Positions 53,885 to 64,000 of a stretch of DNA of 64,000 nt are shown one piece after another. The notes below the pieces were generated by a model. That model was not told the DNA's origin and made no database searches. It saw nothing but the letters and a program-made list of their open reading frames with translations. Numbering within the stretch: position 1 is the stretch's first letter; each line of letters begins with the position of its first letter. The position numbers and the translations under genes are program-made. The stretch lies in contig JAKZAP010000004.1 in assembly GCA_023053575.1 (NCBI GenBank), positions 5,933,572 to 5,997,571 of the forward strand, read 5' to 3'. This DNA comes from Branchinecta lynchi (lineage: Eukaryota; Arthropoda; Branchiopoda; Anostraca; Branchinectidae).

Positions 53885-54420
53885 CATATCAATTCAATTC
53901 AATTCAGTTCAATATAATCTAAAAAAACAGATAACGGACAAGCCGATGGGTTGTTTTTACGTCGAAACATAACATCATAACAACAATCTACAAATATATG
54001 CAATTTTGCGACATTTATACCGACGTCTTATGATAAATATGGTCAATAACATGCTAGACTACGATTAATAAAATACAAATAACCTAAAAATTAACATTCA
54101 AAAGCGCTCCGAGTTATATAAACGAACAAACGAGGGGACGAAACTCTGAGCATACCTTGTTCGCAAAGCTACCACCGGCTCTAAACGAGGCACAGGGTCG
54201 GCAGCTTGACGAGGAAGACGAATTCGGGAGGGGAGAAAATCAGGGGGGAGTATATCGCGGTGAAATGGGTTTTGGACTGTAGATGTACCGAACTTCATAC
54301 AAAGTTGAAGTCGGCGTCATGAAAGGGTATCTAACTTAAATTGCTTTAGGAGCTGAATGTATGGGACTTTTGGAGCTTTAGATGTAACGAGCAACGCTCT
54401 ATACTGTATCCTCTCAAGCA
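53885..54420 (-). mobile_element. Probable 3' end of a non-LTR element with (ATTGA)n tail
   Basis: On the minus strand a 0.5 kb A/T-rich segment ends with GAATTGAATTGAATTGATAT (53893-53915), a pentamer tail. No ORF similarity is left, so the class is uncertain. Confidence 0.4.
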
Positions 54421-54427
54421 AATCCGA

Positions 54428-54710
54428 GCATGTCTTCTTACCCCAAAATCGACTATCATATCATCTATTTAAAAATATTTCATTTGCCCCTTAATTTAAA
54501 CCCCCTCCCCCACCCCTAAATGTTGAGCTACAGAGCCCATCTACGAACTCGACCTTACTCTTGACCCAAAGAGTCCTCACACCAAGTTTCATCAAAATAC
54601 CTCATTCCCTTCGAGAGTTATAGTGCGCACAGACGGACGGACGGACAGACGGACAACATTTGAGATATCATAGGTATCCCTCCACGTACGTTTTGGGATC
54701 CCAAAAACAG
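54428..54710 (+). repeat. GGGATCCC-terminus family, 3' part only
   Basis: Has GCATGTCTTCTTACCCC, CCCCCTCCCCCACCCCTAAAT, TTCGAGAGTTATAGTGCG, ACGGACGGACGGACAGACGG and ends TTTTGGGATCCCAAAAACA. 54711-55047 beyond it shows nothing that I recognise. Confidence 0.75.
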
Positions 54711-55047
54711 TATAGCCTAGTTGTGATAGTTCATATTGGCCGCACTACGTCTATATTACACTACTTATCTCCCAATCTTCAACCGAACCGAACCGAACAG
54801 AGATCACCGATTTTTACACTATTTGATCCTTGAATGTTCCAGTAGACTAATTTCAGTTTACGATGGCCCAACCCGACCTATCCATGTACTACCACAACAG
54901 GTAATGCCTCGTGGCTCACTTCGGGCAATCTCTAGCGCACTCATCACCGGACAATAGCTAGTTTCCCACTCCCTCGCTCCTTCGGGCCAGACTGGTATTT
55001 GGTGGAGAAAAACATTATTTGGCGAGATAACTTGTTGGCTGCTCCGT

Positions 55048-55355
55048 TTACCGTATTACTGGTTGTTTATCTCCCTTGTTACCATTTACTAGAGTTTCAT
55101 ATACGGTCTCAACCAAATCCGACGCATCATTAAACTGTTGCGACCCCGTTCGACTACGCCCTGTGTTCGGAGCCGGCTCCATTTCTTGCTGTCCACTTGG
55201 TCCGGGAGTTTGCATTGTCTGAAGTGCGGGTACTATCTCTTGCACTACTGGACCTGGCACTATGGTATTTGCCTGGTTATGGTTTGTGGGTCTGGTTGCC
55301 ACGTTGTTATCTTTACTTTGCAACAAGATTTCCTTCACTTTCTTCGTCACAAAAT
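55048..55355 (-). pseudogene. Ty3/gypsy leader and possible gag start downstream of the LTR
   Basis: Directly after the LTR the minus strand reads ATTTTGTGACGAAGAAAG, a typical leader/primer-binding position for Ty3/gypsy elements (TGGTGACGAAG-like), and then an open frame of about 100 residues, rich in Gln, Pro and Asn, with no ATG at its beginning. It stops at 55048. I cannot confirm gag by motif; the assignment rests on position next to the LTR. Confidence 0.4.
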
Positions 55356-55633
55356 TGTATTGAAATACTCGGTTATCAATGTGAAGTCTCGTGTAACGGA
55401 TGGATGTTGGTTACTACGATTTCACCCTTTCCGCTGTCCGTTCGGGGTTCAATACAAAATATCAGCCTTTATTTCAGCTTTATTTACAGGAACAACATAA
55501 CGCAGCGTCTTCTAATTACGAACTGAAATCCTACTAAAATCTAACTCTGCATTCATTCAACCAAATGCCCCGCGGGAGTTGGGTCGGGCGCACAGCACAA
55601 CTAGCAAAGACGTGATGGGAGAATAGAATCACA
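55356..55633 (-). mobile_element. Solitary LTR-like segment of a Ty3/gypsy element, 278 bp
   Basis: On the minus strand it begins TGTGATTCTATTC directly after the purine tract GGTGGGGAGGAA (55645-55634) and ends TTTCAATACA. Two AATAAA-like signals (minus strand, about 55490-55470) lie inside. TG...CA ends, a preceding polypurine tract and a following primer-site-like leader together support an LTR. A second copy for comparison is not in the window. Confidence 0.55.
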
Positions 55634-55742
55634 TTCCTCCCCACCATAAAGAAAACAACTAATTGTTTTTGATGGCAACTTCCAAACCTTTAAAGGCCTT
55701 CGGCTTGCACTCGCAGCTTGGGCTAGTATATAAATACTCTGG

Positions 55743-56609
55743 TCAAGAGTATTTTGTCGTCACTCTTCGGCCTCGGTGAATATAAGCATCTGCTTGAGTT
55801 GTGTTGGCGGCTTTTACCATAGCTTCTCTGTACTGGGTTGGGATCAGCAACTGAAAATGTTTTGATCGGTCAGTGACCCGCCGCGTAACACGGTAGAGGA
55901 CGTTATCCCTCATCACGCATTGGGCCCCTTTCTCGCCCGCCGCCTCAATGTGGACCAAATCATAGAGTTTATGAAACTCGGGTTCAGTTCGTTGCTTATA
56001 CGAGAACTCGGTTGAGATCTTGCCTTTCCTCTGCTTGGACTCCACGATTGTCTTCAGGTGTCTTGGGAGAGTGTTAATGCTCATCTGGAATGAAAGGTGA
56101 CATCCTATTTACAATATATACAAACATCCCTACCGTTAGAGCAATCGGGAGAGTGCATCAGCATTCTCATTGTCAACGCCTCTCTTTGCTTGGATCTTGA
56201 ACGTATACTGTTGTAGAGTTAATGACCAGCGTGCCAGACGCGGGTTCCGATTTCTGGCCACTTTTAACCACTGAAGTGGACAATGATCTGTTTCCACCAG
56301 GAATTTGCGACCTGCCAGATAATAGTGAAACTGCTGAATACCCCACTTTACAGCAAGAGCCCTTCTCGATGGTTGAAAAGCGTTGTTCTGCTTAGGTAAG
56401 CTTTCTGCTCTTGTAGGCAATAGGATGTTCCTCCTCCCCATTTTTCTGGGAAAGAACGGCCCCGATTCCAATGTTAGACGCATCTACTTGAAGAACAAAA
56501 TCGTCTGTGAATTTGGGGTTCATCAGTACTGGTGACGATACTAGCACCGACTTCAGGGAGTTAAAAGCCGTTTCACAATCTGACGTGCACTTTTCTTTTA
56601 TGGGTTGGT
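55743..56609 (-). pseudogene. Ty3/gypsy pol remnant (RT end, RNase H, integrase start)
   Basis: Three open pieces in shifted frames. 56609-56392: CETAFNSLKSVLVSSPVL, VLQVDASNIGIGAVLSQ and PIAYKSRKLT, the RT/RNase H junction. 56400-56136: RALAVKWGIQQFHYYLAGR, FLVETDHCPLQWL and NENADALSR, the rest of RNase H. 56084-55743: VLYRVTRR, LLIPTQYREAMVKAA, the start of integrase, without the HHCC finger's His pair. Upstream pol and the integrase core are gone. On the 5' side the fragment is cut by a GGGATCCC-family copy. Dead element. Confidence 0.85.
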
Positions 56610-56611
56610 TC

Positions 56612-56918
56612 TTTTTGGGATCCCAAAACGTAAGTGGAGGGATACCTATGACATCGCAAAAGTTGTCCGTCTGTCCGTCCGTCCGTCCGTCTGTAAGCAC
56701 GATAACTCTCGAAGGGAATGAGATATTTTGATGAAACTTGGTGTGAGGGTTCGTTGGGTCGTCGGACCAGTCAAGTTCGTAGATGGGCTTTGTAGCTCTA
56801 CATTTAGGGGTGGGGGAGGGGATTCAAATTAAGGGACAAACAAAATATTTTGAAACAGCTAATGTGATAGTCGATTATGGGGTAAGAAGACATGCTGAAC
56901 ACGACGGTGAAAACGATT
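56612..56918 (-). repeat. GGGATCCC-terminus family, 3' part inserted between two retroelement remnants
   Basis: Begins TTTTTGGGATCCCAAAACGT, then GTCCGTCCGTCCGTCTGTAA, GGTGTGAGGGTTCGTTGGG, almost identical to the reverse complement of 26700-27009. It separates the Ty3/gypsy pol from a CR1-like endonuclease. Confidence 0.8.
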
Positions 56919-57690
56919 TAAATCTTTCGCAACCGTCCTTTAGGACCTCTCGTATATACTCAAATGCGAGGTCAACTTCTACACAACTAGAAAGTTGGTC
57001 AACCGAACACACAGTATGCAAGAAGTCTCTAAATTCCTCAAAACGACCTTTCGTGTAATCAAAATAAAACTTAGAATTATAATTCACATATATATTCATA
57101 TTCAGAGTTATCGCTAGAACGACTTGGTCTCTTTTACCCAATGGTGGTAATGGCTTTAAATCAGCAATATCATTCGGAGACTTGGTAATAGCCAGATCTA
57201 TGACGGACGGGGTCGTTTCACCACGAAAACGCATTGGTTTACAAACATGCTGATATAAGAAACAATCATCCACTGTCTGGAAGAGTTTCGAAGCAAAGCT
57301 TTGAACAGAGCAAGTCGTGTAATGAGAGAACCAGTCAATCGTTAGAGCATTAAATTCACCAACAATAATAAGCTTTGAAGAAACTGAAGACAGGTAAGCA
57401 AGGTAAGTTAATAGACGTTCATCGTTATCTACACTTTCACCAGTCCTAGTTGGGCTCCAATAAACGCTAACAATTCTTACATTTGTGAACGAGCCAGGTA
57501 AATTCATGTCTATACTGAGCACTTCATTTATAGTAAACTATAGTCACATTTATAGTCACATTACAGTAAACTCAAGATCAACTTCTGTATATTTTAACCC
57601 AGAAAACGAAGGAACGTAAATACACACTCCGCGTTTCGAAAGATCATTATGGGCAATGCCATGTCCATCAAGCTGACGAGATGTACCGCC
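56900..57690 (-). pseudogene. CR1-like non-LTR element, inactivated endonuclease domain
   Basis: The frame from 57522 down contains VRIVSVYWSPTRTGES, KLIIVGEFNALTIDW, TPSVIDLAITKSP and GKRDQVVLAI, the order of an APE-type endonuclease. Two catalytic positions are changed: GDFN reads GEFN and the SDH box reads RDQ. 57600-57690 (GIAHNDLSKRGVCIYVPS) is the upstream part, separated by stops. The reverse transcriptase is absent. Confidence 0.75.
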
Positions 57691-57779
57691 GGTTTAGGAC
57701 AGTTTTTGGGAAGAATCTCAGTCACAACCACTAAATCCGGTTTTATGTAAATCAACCATGGCTTTTAATTCATCGCACT

Positions 57780-58110
57780 TGTTTGAAAGCCCGTCATCAT
57801 TCGTATACAGCACAGGTAGGATACATTTCCATTTGGCTGATCGGGTATGTCTTGGTGGAACGAAATGCACTGTCATTCACAAGTTCGTGGCTGTTTTGCT
57901 TCGGTTTGCTGTTTTGTGTTTGTTGGGGTTGGATCCTCGGGCAAGCCAAACACAATGAGGTTTTTCTGTATGGCAACCAAGTCCGATAGGTAACTGTTAC
58001 TTTGCGCGCCTTGGGCTGGGGCACCTGCTGCTTCGTTACACTTCTTCTCGATTTTTTTGGATAAGTCTTTCTCCAAGTCCGCAAACTCTTTTTTCAACAG
58101 TGTCTCTGAA
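57780..58110 (-). pseudogene. CR1-like element, ORF1 coiled-coil remnant
   Basis: MKKEFADLEKDLSKKIEKK is a heptad-type coiled coil, followed by SDLVAIQKNLIVFGLPEDP, the typical beginning of the RRM-like domain of CR1/L1-type ORF1 proteins. It lies upstream of the endonuclease remnant on the same strand, so both probably come from one insertion. Confidence 0.6.
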
Positions 58111-58754
58111 TGAAGTTGAAGGGATCATTTTAATTCATCCTTTAACTCATCAGCTTTGGCGCGAATTGGAGGGAGCCATTTGTTAAACCATGATTGTATT
58201 TCGGTCTGGATGATGTTCTTTAGTTCACCTGCTGTGAGTCATTATCTGTCCTACCACCTTGCTGCTTACAGACAGACAAAACCACACAGTCCCGAGTCGG
58301 CGCGACATCTTTTTAGACAGTATATATTCTGGTTCCGTCAATGCGGTCTGTACACAGCCAAGATCCGCAAGAATTGCACATTAGCCCGTGGCTATCTTCC
58401 TCTAAGTTTATTTCACATCTTGTTCAAACATCATGTCCTTTTGTTCGGCGACAGTCGTTTTTGTGCTTCACTTTTGCTCATCTCCGCGTAACAGATTTGG
58501 ACTCGCCGACAACACTACTCAGCCGCGGCGTTCTAAATTCGTTCACCACGTGCTTCCGGTGAGACGAAAGATGGAAATCTGGCTCCTTGGCTGATGTGGA
58601 TTTGGAGCTGGTACCAATTTGCAATGATTCTCAGATGGTATGATCAGTGTGCCTGATTTTGGTAACTTGTGCCACCAAAAGTGTAATAATTCTTGGAGCG
58701 CAATGAAAACGTGCTGTTAACAGCGTTGCCACTTTATCATCAGTTCAGTTCATC
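58111..58754. other. No gene recognised
   Basis: Probably the 5' end of the same retroelement and unassigned sequence; no motif seen. Confidence 0.35.
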
Positions 58755-59317
58755 AGTTTATTATATGTTCGATTTAGGGATAAGAAGACATAATGAACAG
58801 TTATGCGAGAACCATTTTCTACACGCGGACAACTAGTTTGCTCGGAATCCAGACAAAACCGGAAGCACAAGTTTTATTTTAAGTTTGTTTGATGGCAGGG
58901 GTAAGAAGAGACGCTGAATCCGTATATCACAATCTTTTTTACATGGAATCCGGCTGAAACCGGAAAAGTTAAAAGTTGATTTGATGTTCCTTATACGGAT
59001 AAGGAGAGACGATGAATTGGTTTTTGAACTTTCTTTATTTGCTGTACATGTAGTTCGCTCGGAAATTCGGTCGAAACCGGAAATTTGGCAGAAGTAAAGC
59101 AGGAAGTTTCTATCAGAATCGTCAAAATAGATATGGTTTATGGAGGGATATCCGAACTTGTTGGTCTGCGATGATAAGATATTTGATAAATTAATCTGTT
59201 TCTAAATAGTTCAAATTTTCAGGATTCTGGTGAAGATTGGATTTGGCGAAGACAAGACCCAATGGTCTGCATCAAATATTACATTTTTGATATCCCATCG
59301 AAACCTTTGGTCTTGTT
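58755..59317 (-). repeat. GGGATCCC-terminus family, copy lacking the GGGATCCCAAAA half
   Basis: Internal units (CGATTTAGGGATAAGAAGAC, GGACAACTAGTTTGCTCGGA, GTCGAAACCGGAAATTTGGC) and the terminus ATATCCCATCGAAACCTTTGG followed by TCTTGTTTGG. Confidence 0.7.
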
Positions 59318-59410
59318 TGGGATAGGAGTTTTCCAGTGGGTACTGCCCTGGTGCACTCCCCTGTTTTATACCACTTGCAGCTTAGCGATTTTTGTTCGGT
59401 CACTGTTCGA

Positions 59411-59745
59411 TCACTTTTCGGTCACTGTTCTCGAATTAGGGTACTTCCAGAAGCGCTAGGGTGATGAAACTTGACAGGCGGACTAGGGAATCGACCAAAC
59501 TAACTTTGGAAATAGTCGCTTCCCAGGTCGGACCTCGCTGGGGAAGTGGAGAAAAGAGAATTCCGGAATCTTGTGGAATGTATAACTTTGGAGTGGTAGT
59601 ATCGTAACGAAACTTGACATTTGGAAAGGTCTCCGATATCCTAATTGACGTCCGATGAATGTGGGAGCTGGTGGGTTGGAGATGGGGTGGGGGCGGAAAT
59701 CTTTTGACACGCTTAGAGCGGAGATATCACGCAATGGACCAGACA
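59411..59745. repeat. Dispersed GAAACTTGG-type repeat
   Basis: CGAATTAGGGTACTTCCAGA, GATGAAACTTGACAGGCGGA and GACCAAACTAACTTTGGAAA follow in the canonical order. Confidence 0.6.
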
Positions 59746-59749
59746 GTTT

Positions 59750-60260
59750 GCCCGGAAAAGCTTTAGTAATTTGAACCGGAACGCAACAGGCGTAACACTA
59801 GTCCTATATATTAATGATGAAAATTTTACGCTTTTAATTTTCTTTGAAATTTCGGCTTTTTTAATTTCAGTAAAGTCACCGTGGCTTCGGGATTTCTTCC
59901 ATGGGCAAAAGGGGGAGAGATTGGACGATTTCAGCAAGGTGCACATTAAGCCCGTTTCCTGTCTCTTAACTCACTTTCCTCCAGATTGAAATCAATCCCT
60001 TGTTCATTTATTCCCAACACCTGCTTTACGTTCGCGTACCAACTGTTTGGCCTTGAATTAAACAAATTATTTACTCTATTCTTGTAATGAGCTTAAGCCC
60101 TTGTCATTTTACGAATTTCACGTTTCTTTGTTCTCCTTGAAACAGGCGTCTTTTTTACGAATTAGGTCTTTTACTTGCTTGGCAATATATGGGCGATCAG
60201 AAGAACGATACCTTGAAAATACCTTTTCAGGGAAGAGGGGTTCGTATTTTTTCAACAAAA
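59750..60260 (-). pseudogene. Non-LTR element remnant (endonuclease-RT linker)
   Basis: Minus-strand pieces read RYRSSDRPYIAKQVKDLIRK followed by KDACFKENK, matching the usual 'kPw....lk.li.kRd..' linker before the RT domain; a further open piece (59946-59713) includes WKKSRSHGDFTEIKKAEISK. Several stops. This explains an exon-like acceptor on the plus strand near 59865, which I do not call. Confidence 0.45.
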
Positions 60261-60261
60261 T

Positions 60262-61360
60262 ATCTTAGTAAACTGGCTTTTTATGGCATTTGCGACCAGG
60301 TGCCATTGGAAGGGGGAACCGGAAATCTTTGGAAACGCCTAGAGTGGAGGGATCGGGACGAAACTTGATGGGAAGAATAAGCACAAGTCCTAGATACACC
60401 GTTGACATAACTGGGGGGGGTGGGATCTGGAATTCCATGATCTTACGAGTTTGGAAACCTGCAGAGTTCCAATTAGTCTAGCTAACTTTCTTTTCTTATC
60501 AATATCTCCATTAAGGGGTGCGTAACTCCTTGGATTCTTACAAAAATATCTGGTTGTGGCTGAGATGAATCTATGCTCCAAACACTGCCCGCTCTCCTGT
60601 TTCTTTCAGTAAAGCTGATACGGTATAGGGGTACTTTTGCATGCGGCAGCGATGACTCTTCAACCTTCATGAAGACGATGAAAATTGGTAGACATATCAA
60701 GGGCCCTAGTAGATTGACTTGAGAATAGTTGTTTCGCGATCCAACCATCATGGGGGAGTGGAGGGATCGGTTCTGAATTCTAGTGGCATGAATAACTTCT
60801 GAACGGGTGATAGGATTTAAATGAAACTTGGCAAATGAAAAGACTTACCGCCTGTGAGATTTCGTGTCAAGTTACGCTTGCGGAACCAGGTCTTATCGAG
60901 ACTCTTTTTGGAGAGTTACAGGGTTTTACTGGAAAATCTCTGGATCGCGATTTAGCATACTTCCAGACGAGCCAGGGCTCAAAGCCGCCCTAGTTGGTAA
61001 ACACGAGTTAATTTTTCTAACTTGAGCTGCTTTGAGACTGAAGAGGACCCTCGCCAAGAAAGGCAGAAAATAAGCTCTAATAAAATTCAGCTGACGTATC
61101 CGTTTTGCTCTAACAAACGTGAGCCAAGGACGATGAACTTGGCAGGCATATTAGTGACCAGATCAGATGGACGTAAGGACCCGACCTAATGCCTTAGAAA
61201 ATCTCATGTTGTTGGATCCGACCATTTTTTAGGGAGTTTAGAGAAAGGGAGTCCGGAAATTACTGACTTCCGTAGGTTGCGAACAGGTGGACCAATTCGA
61301 ATGAAAGTAGGCAATAAAAGAAGATGGTTTATCACTAAATACACTTATCCAAAGTTAAGA
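60262..61360. repeat. Dispersed GAAACTTGG-type repeats with a hammerhead-like core
   Basis: GGGATCGGGACGAAACTTGA, CTGAACGGGTGATAGGATTT and CCAAGGACGATGAACTTGGC recur in order. 61038-61069 contains CTGAAGA, then GCCAAGAAAGGC and GAAA. Confidence 0.5.
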
Positions 61361-62239
61361 CTGACTCCGACAGGAAACCGACTAAGAGACTAAGATCTGC
61401 GAGTCCCAACTGCCGTGTAAATCTTTCTTTGATCGTGGTTATGCTTATTTTAGAACACATTTAGCAATCCTAAAGACACGTACTTGAGATCATATTCCGC
61501 ACTCCTCATCTAAAAGTTAATCGTGAGGAAGTTGTGTTTTCTTTACATACTAATTATACGGTCATCAGTCTTTTTAATTGAATTTTTTCCACTGTGTAAA
61601 AAGCAGTTACTTCAACCGAATCCTGTAAAAATACCAAAGAACGTTTCTTCAGATGTCTACGTTTTCTACCGGCTTACCGCAAAATGCAGCATACTAAAGG
61701 GAAAAGAGCCATACCACATAATACAAATCTTATTAGCCGCGATTCCTAGTTTAGACAAGTTCCCTGTTTGTGCAGAGGTGACACTTATTAACTATCGTCG
61801 CCGTTGTTAGTCATGAACAATCTGGATATTTCTGTTGTCATCACTTTCAAAATATCACTAACTAAAAGTGCAAAGCTCAAACAATTTAGCCTAATATGTG
61901 ACACATTAAAAGTTTATCTTAAGGACTTCACTTCTTAGTTCTTTCCGTATAGCTCTGTGTAACTCGACATAATAACTGAATTTAATAGTGGGACGCCTCA
62001 TACGACTGTTTCTTTTTGACGTTTTGATTGGCTCGCCTAAGGCTTTAAAATGATCAGGAATTTTAGTATTACTAAGGTTTAAAAATACTCGCCATCTGGT
62101 CTCGTTCACTTTTACTAAAGCAAACAGCTAATAGCTTTCACAGTTATCTTTTGATGTCAAGCTTTGGCTTCCCTAATTTTAAATTATTCTTTATATATAC
62201 AATACAGTACATAAGGCTGATAATTTCTCCCCCTAGCGT
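61361..62239. other. No gene recognised
   Basis: A/T-rich sequence with short open frames on both strands (for example 61523-61810 plus and 61906-62109 minus) that lack any motif known to me. Confidence 0.35.
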
Positions 62240-63112
62240 TGTGTCTGGCGTAGGTGGTCTTTTTGAGGATTAATAAATGTGCGATAAACTCCGTATATCT
62301 TCGTTTAATTGCCATTCTATTAAACATAATATGGTGGCTGTCAAAGACCTTTGCGATGATTGTGATGTGGTATTTCTACAAGAGACAATGCTAATAGATT
62401 TTGATTCTAATTCATGCTGATTTTGTTCATTTGCTGTTTGTGCGACAAAGGCTAACGAGGCACTGCTTGGCGGTAGGCCTATGGGTGGTCTGGCTATATT
62501 GTGCCGTAAGAGGTTTAGTTCCCTTCTTTCTTTCCCTATTCCTTCTGATGATAGACTTCAGCCTGTCTGCATTCAAGTGGATGGAGTCAGTTGCCTTTTT
62601 CTGGGTGATTTTAACTCAAATTATACTGTGGATACCGTTTTTAGCCAATTTGGGAAATGTGAGCCTGCAGTTAAAGATTTCCTTTTCAGGGCATACTGCA
62701 CACGTTTGTACTGCCTTGCGTTTGTGCAGAGTATACCCTCTAAATGCGAGAACAGGTTTCGGGTTCTTTATAACAATTCCTTCCGGTGGCTTCATGGTCT
62801 TCCCTGGAATTGCAGTGCCTCTGGTATGTTTGCTGGTGGTGGTCTACCCTCGTTTGGGGAGCTTAAGATGAAAGCTGTGTTTTCGGTTCAGTCTAGGATC
62901 CTCAGCTCGACTAATCTGCTCCTTTTGGTGCTTTCCGGGCCTTACTTTAGGCTCTCTCTTCCGCTGTGGAAGGAGTGGACACATGTGCTTTATGCGGTCC
63001 CGGCAGAGAGTTAATTCTTTGTTGTTGTTTTTGCTTTTATGTTGTTGTTGTCGTCAGTTTTGTGTGTATGGCCCTTGTTGGTCGTTGAAAAAATAAAATA
63101 AATAAATAAAAT
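62240..63112 (+). mobile_element. Internally deleted CR1/L2-like non-LTR element
   Basis: The left part starts at ATG 62278 with RISSFNCHSIKHN and FLQETML and, after a stop and frame change, GGLAILCRKRF and CLFLGDFNSNY: an endonuclease beginning. Right after FSQFGKCEP the same open frame (62481-63014) passes into FLFRAYCTRLYCLAF, YNNSFRWLHGLPWNCSASGMF, the far C-terminus of the RT as seen at 33785-34605. The rest of the endonuclease and nearly the whole RT are missing. Ends in an (AAATA)n tail at 63088-63112, so both ends of the parent element are retained. Confidence 0.75.
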
Positions 63113-63117
63113 ACAAT

Positions 63118-63750
63118 AATTTTAATCCAGCCAAACGACTACAGAAAAATAACACAAAAGGAACAGAAGGAAACAACAACAAGTTAAGCAAAGTACAGCT
63201 ATAGTCTAGCCGATATCATGAGGCTTATACAACTTTTGTCATATTGGCAATGAAAGGCGTAAGAGGGGCACATAATACTTCAACAAGCTGATTATCAGAT
63301 TCCAGGAGACGCTCACGCAAAGAACAGCGAGCAGAAACGTGGAGCTGATCAAACGTTGGCAACCGAAAATCAGTGCACAGCTCAGTAGCACTAACATAAC
63401 GAGGCAGCTTATGCAGGAAACGTAGGGTATCATTGTACGCCACTTAAATTTCACATAAACCACGAATAGTGTGACAACAAACAACAGGTTACCTCTGAGG
63501 TACACTGACCTCAATGGCGAATGTTAGCATCATCCAGCAAGTGCTCATTAAAGATAAACCCTAGGTAAAGGAACTTCTTCACAAATGTCAGGTTATTTCC
63601 GCATAATCTAACAGGCGGAATCAGTGGCACCAGAAATTGCTGCAGGCGAAAACATACACATTCAGTCTTGGACGAATTGTACAAAATATCATGATCAGCA
63701 GCGAAACTGTCACATCTCTTAAGTAACATGTCGAGAATAGTAGTAATTTT
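63118..63750 (-). mobile_element. CR1/L2-like element 3' fragment, first of two tandem copies
   Basis: Minus-strand open pieces: CDSFAADHDILYNSSKTECVCF, FVKKFLYLGFIFNEHLLDDANI (63729-63511), and after a shift YNDTLRFLHKLPRYVSATEL (63443-63225), collinear with the fragment at 33785. 5'-truncated just after the RT active site. Repeats from AATCCAGCCAAACGACTACA at 63124 and again at 63751. Confidence 0.75.
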
Positions 63751-64000
63751 AATCCAGCCAAACGACTACAGAAAAATAACACAAAAGGAACAGAAGGAAA
63801 CAACAACAAGTTAAGCAAAGTATAGCTATAGTCTAGCCGATATCATGAGGCTTATACAACTTTTGTCATATTGGCAATGAAAGGCGTAAGAGAGGGGCAC
63901 ATAATACTTCAACAAGCTGATTATCAGATTCCAGGAGACGCTCACGCAAAGAACAGCGAGCAGAAACGTGGAGCTGATCAAACGTTGGCAACCGAAAATC
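63745..64000 (-). mobile_element. CR1/L2-like element 3' fragment, second tandem copy (cut by window end)
   Basis: Repeats 63118-63373 almost base for base (one substitution, AGTACAG/AGTATAG, and a 2-base insertion in GTAAGAGAGGGGC). The repeat period is 627 bp. Confidence 0.8.

Noticed and set aside
59865..59935. Exon-like stretch after TTTTTTAATTTCAG, encoding SPWLRDFFHGQKGERLDDFSK
   Set aside because: The downstream donor is weak and the opposite strand matches the linker of a non-LTR element over a longer distance.

Overview
This is a window of an intron-rich metazoan genome that is very heavily loaded with transposable elements. Spliced exons with GT..AG borders, a UGA-decoded selenocysteine gene, RNase-H-bearing I-type and CR1/L2-like non-LTR retrotransposons, a Ty3/gypsy remnant, hAT-type ends, a Helentron-like element and many short non-autonomous repeats all point to an invertebrate animal. 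I cannot name the species from sequence alone.

Two host genes can be reconstructed by hand. (1) On the minus strand, exons at 9091-8556 and 574-313 encode the start of a MAP-kinase-interacting protein tyrosine phosphatase (PTPRR/PTPN5/PTPN7 group). The first carries the kinase interaction motif LQERRGS and the second the start of the phosphatase domain (KNRYK, YINANYVK). They join in phase across an 8 kb intron full of repeats, and the gene runs off the left edge. (2) On the plus strand, four small exons between 36096 and 48616 encode a complete 90-residue selenoprotein K with the penultimate residue encoded by TGA. Its 10 kb first intron holds a nearly complete antisense retrotransposon.

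Layout: 1-9.1 kb, phosphatase gene with inverted minisatellite and MITE copies in its intron; 9.1-16 kb, repeats and a 5'-truncated I-type retrotransposon at 12.1-13.9 kb; 16-20 kb, palindromic MITEs, a foldback element and a 60-bp tandem array; 20.6-27.0 kb, one nested stack in which a repeat bounded by GGGATCCC palindromes is split by a 4.3 kb Helentron-like element; 27-35.8 kb, short repeats, a hAT-type element with matching 8-bp flanks and a CR1/L2-like fragment; 36.1-48.6 kb, selenoprotein K with the retrotransposon at about 39.6-45.3 kb; 48.9-59.3 kb, more GGGATCCC-family copies, Ty3/gypsy pol fragments beside a single LTR, and a dead CR1-like endonuclease; 59.4-64 kb, old repeats, an internally deleted non-LTR element and a duplicated element tail.

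The strongest points for a second look are the unannotated-looking selenoprotein K gene, the Helentron-like element with asymmetric inverted repeats, the GGGATCCC-terminus repeat family, the nearly intact I-type element split by one in-frame stop, and hammerhead-ribozyme-like cores in small foldback sequences. All calls are from reading the sequence; no database search was made.
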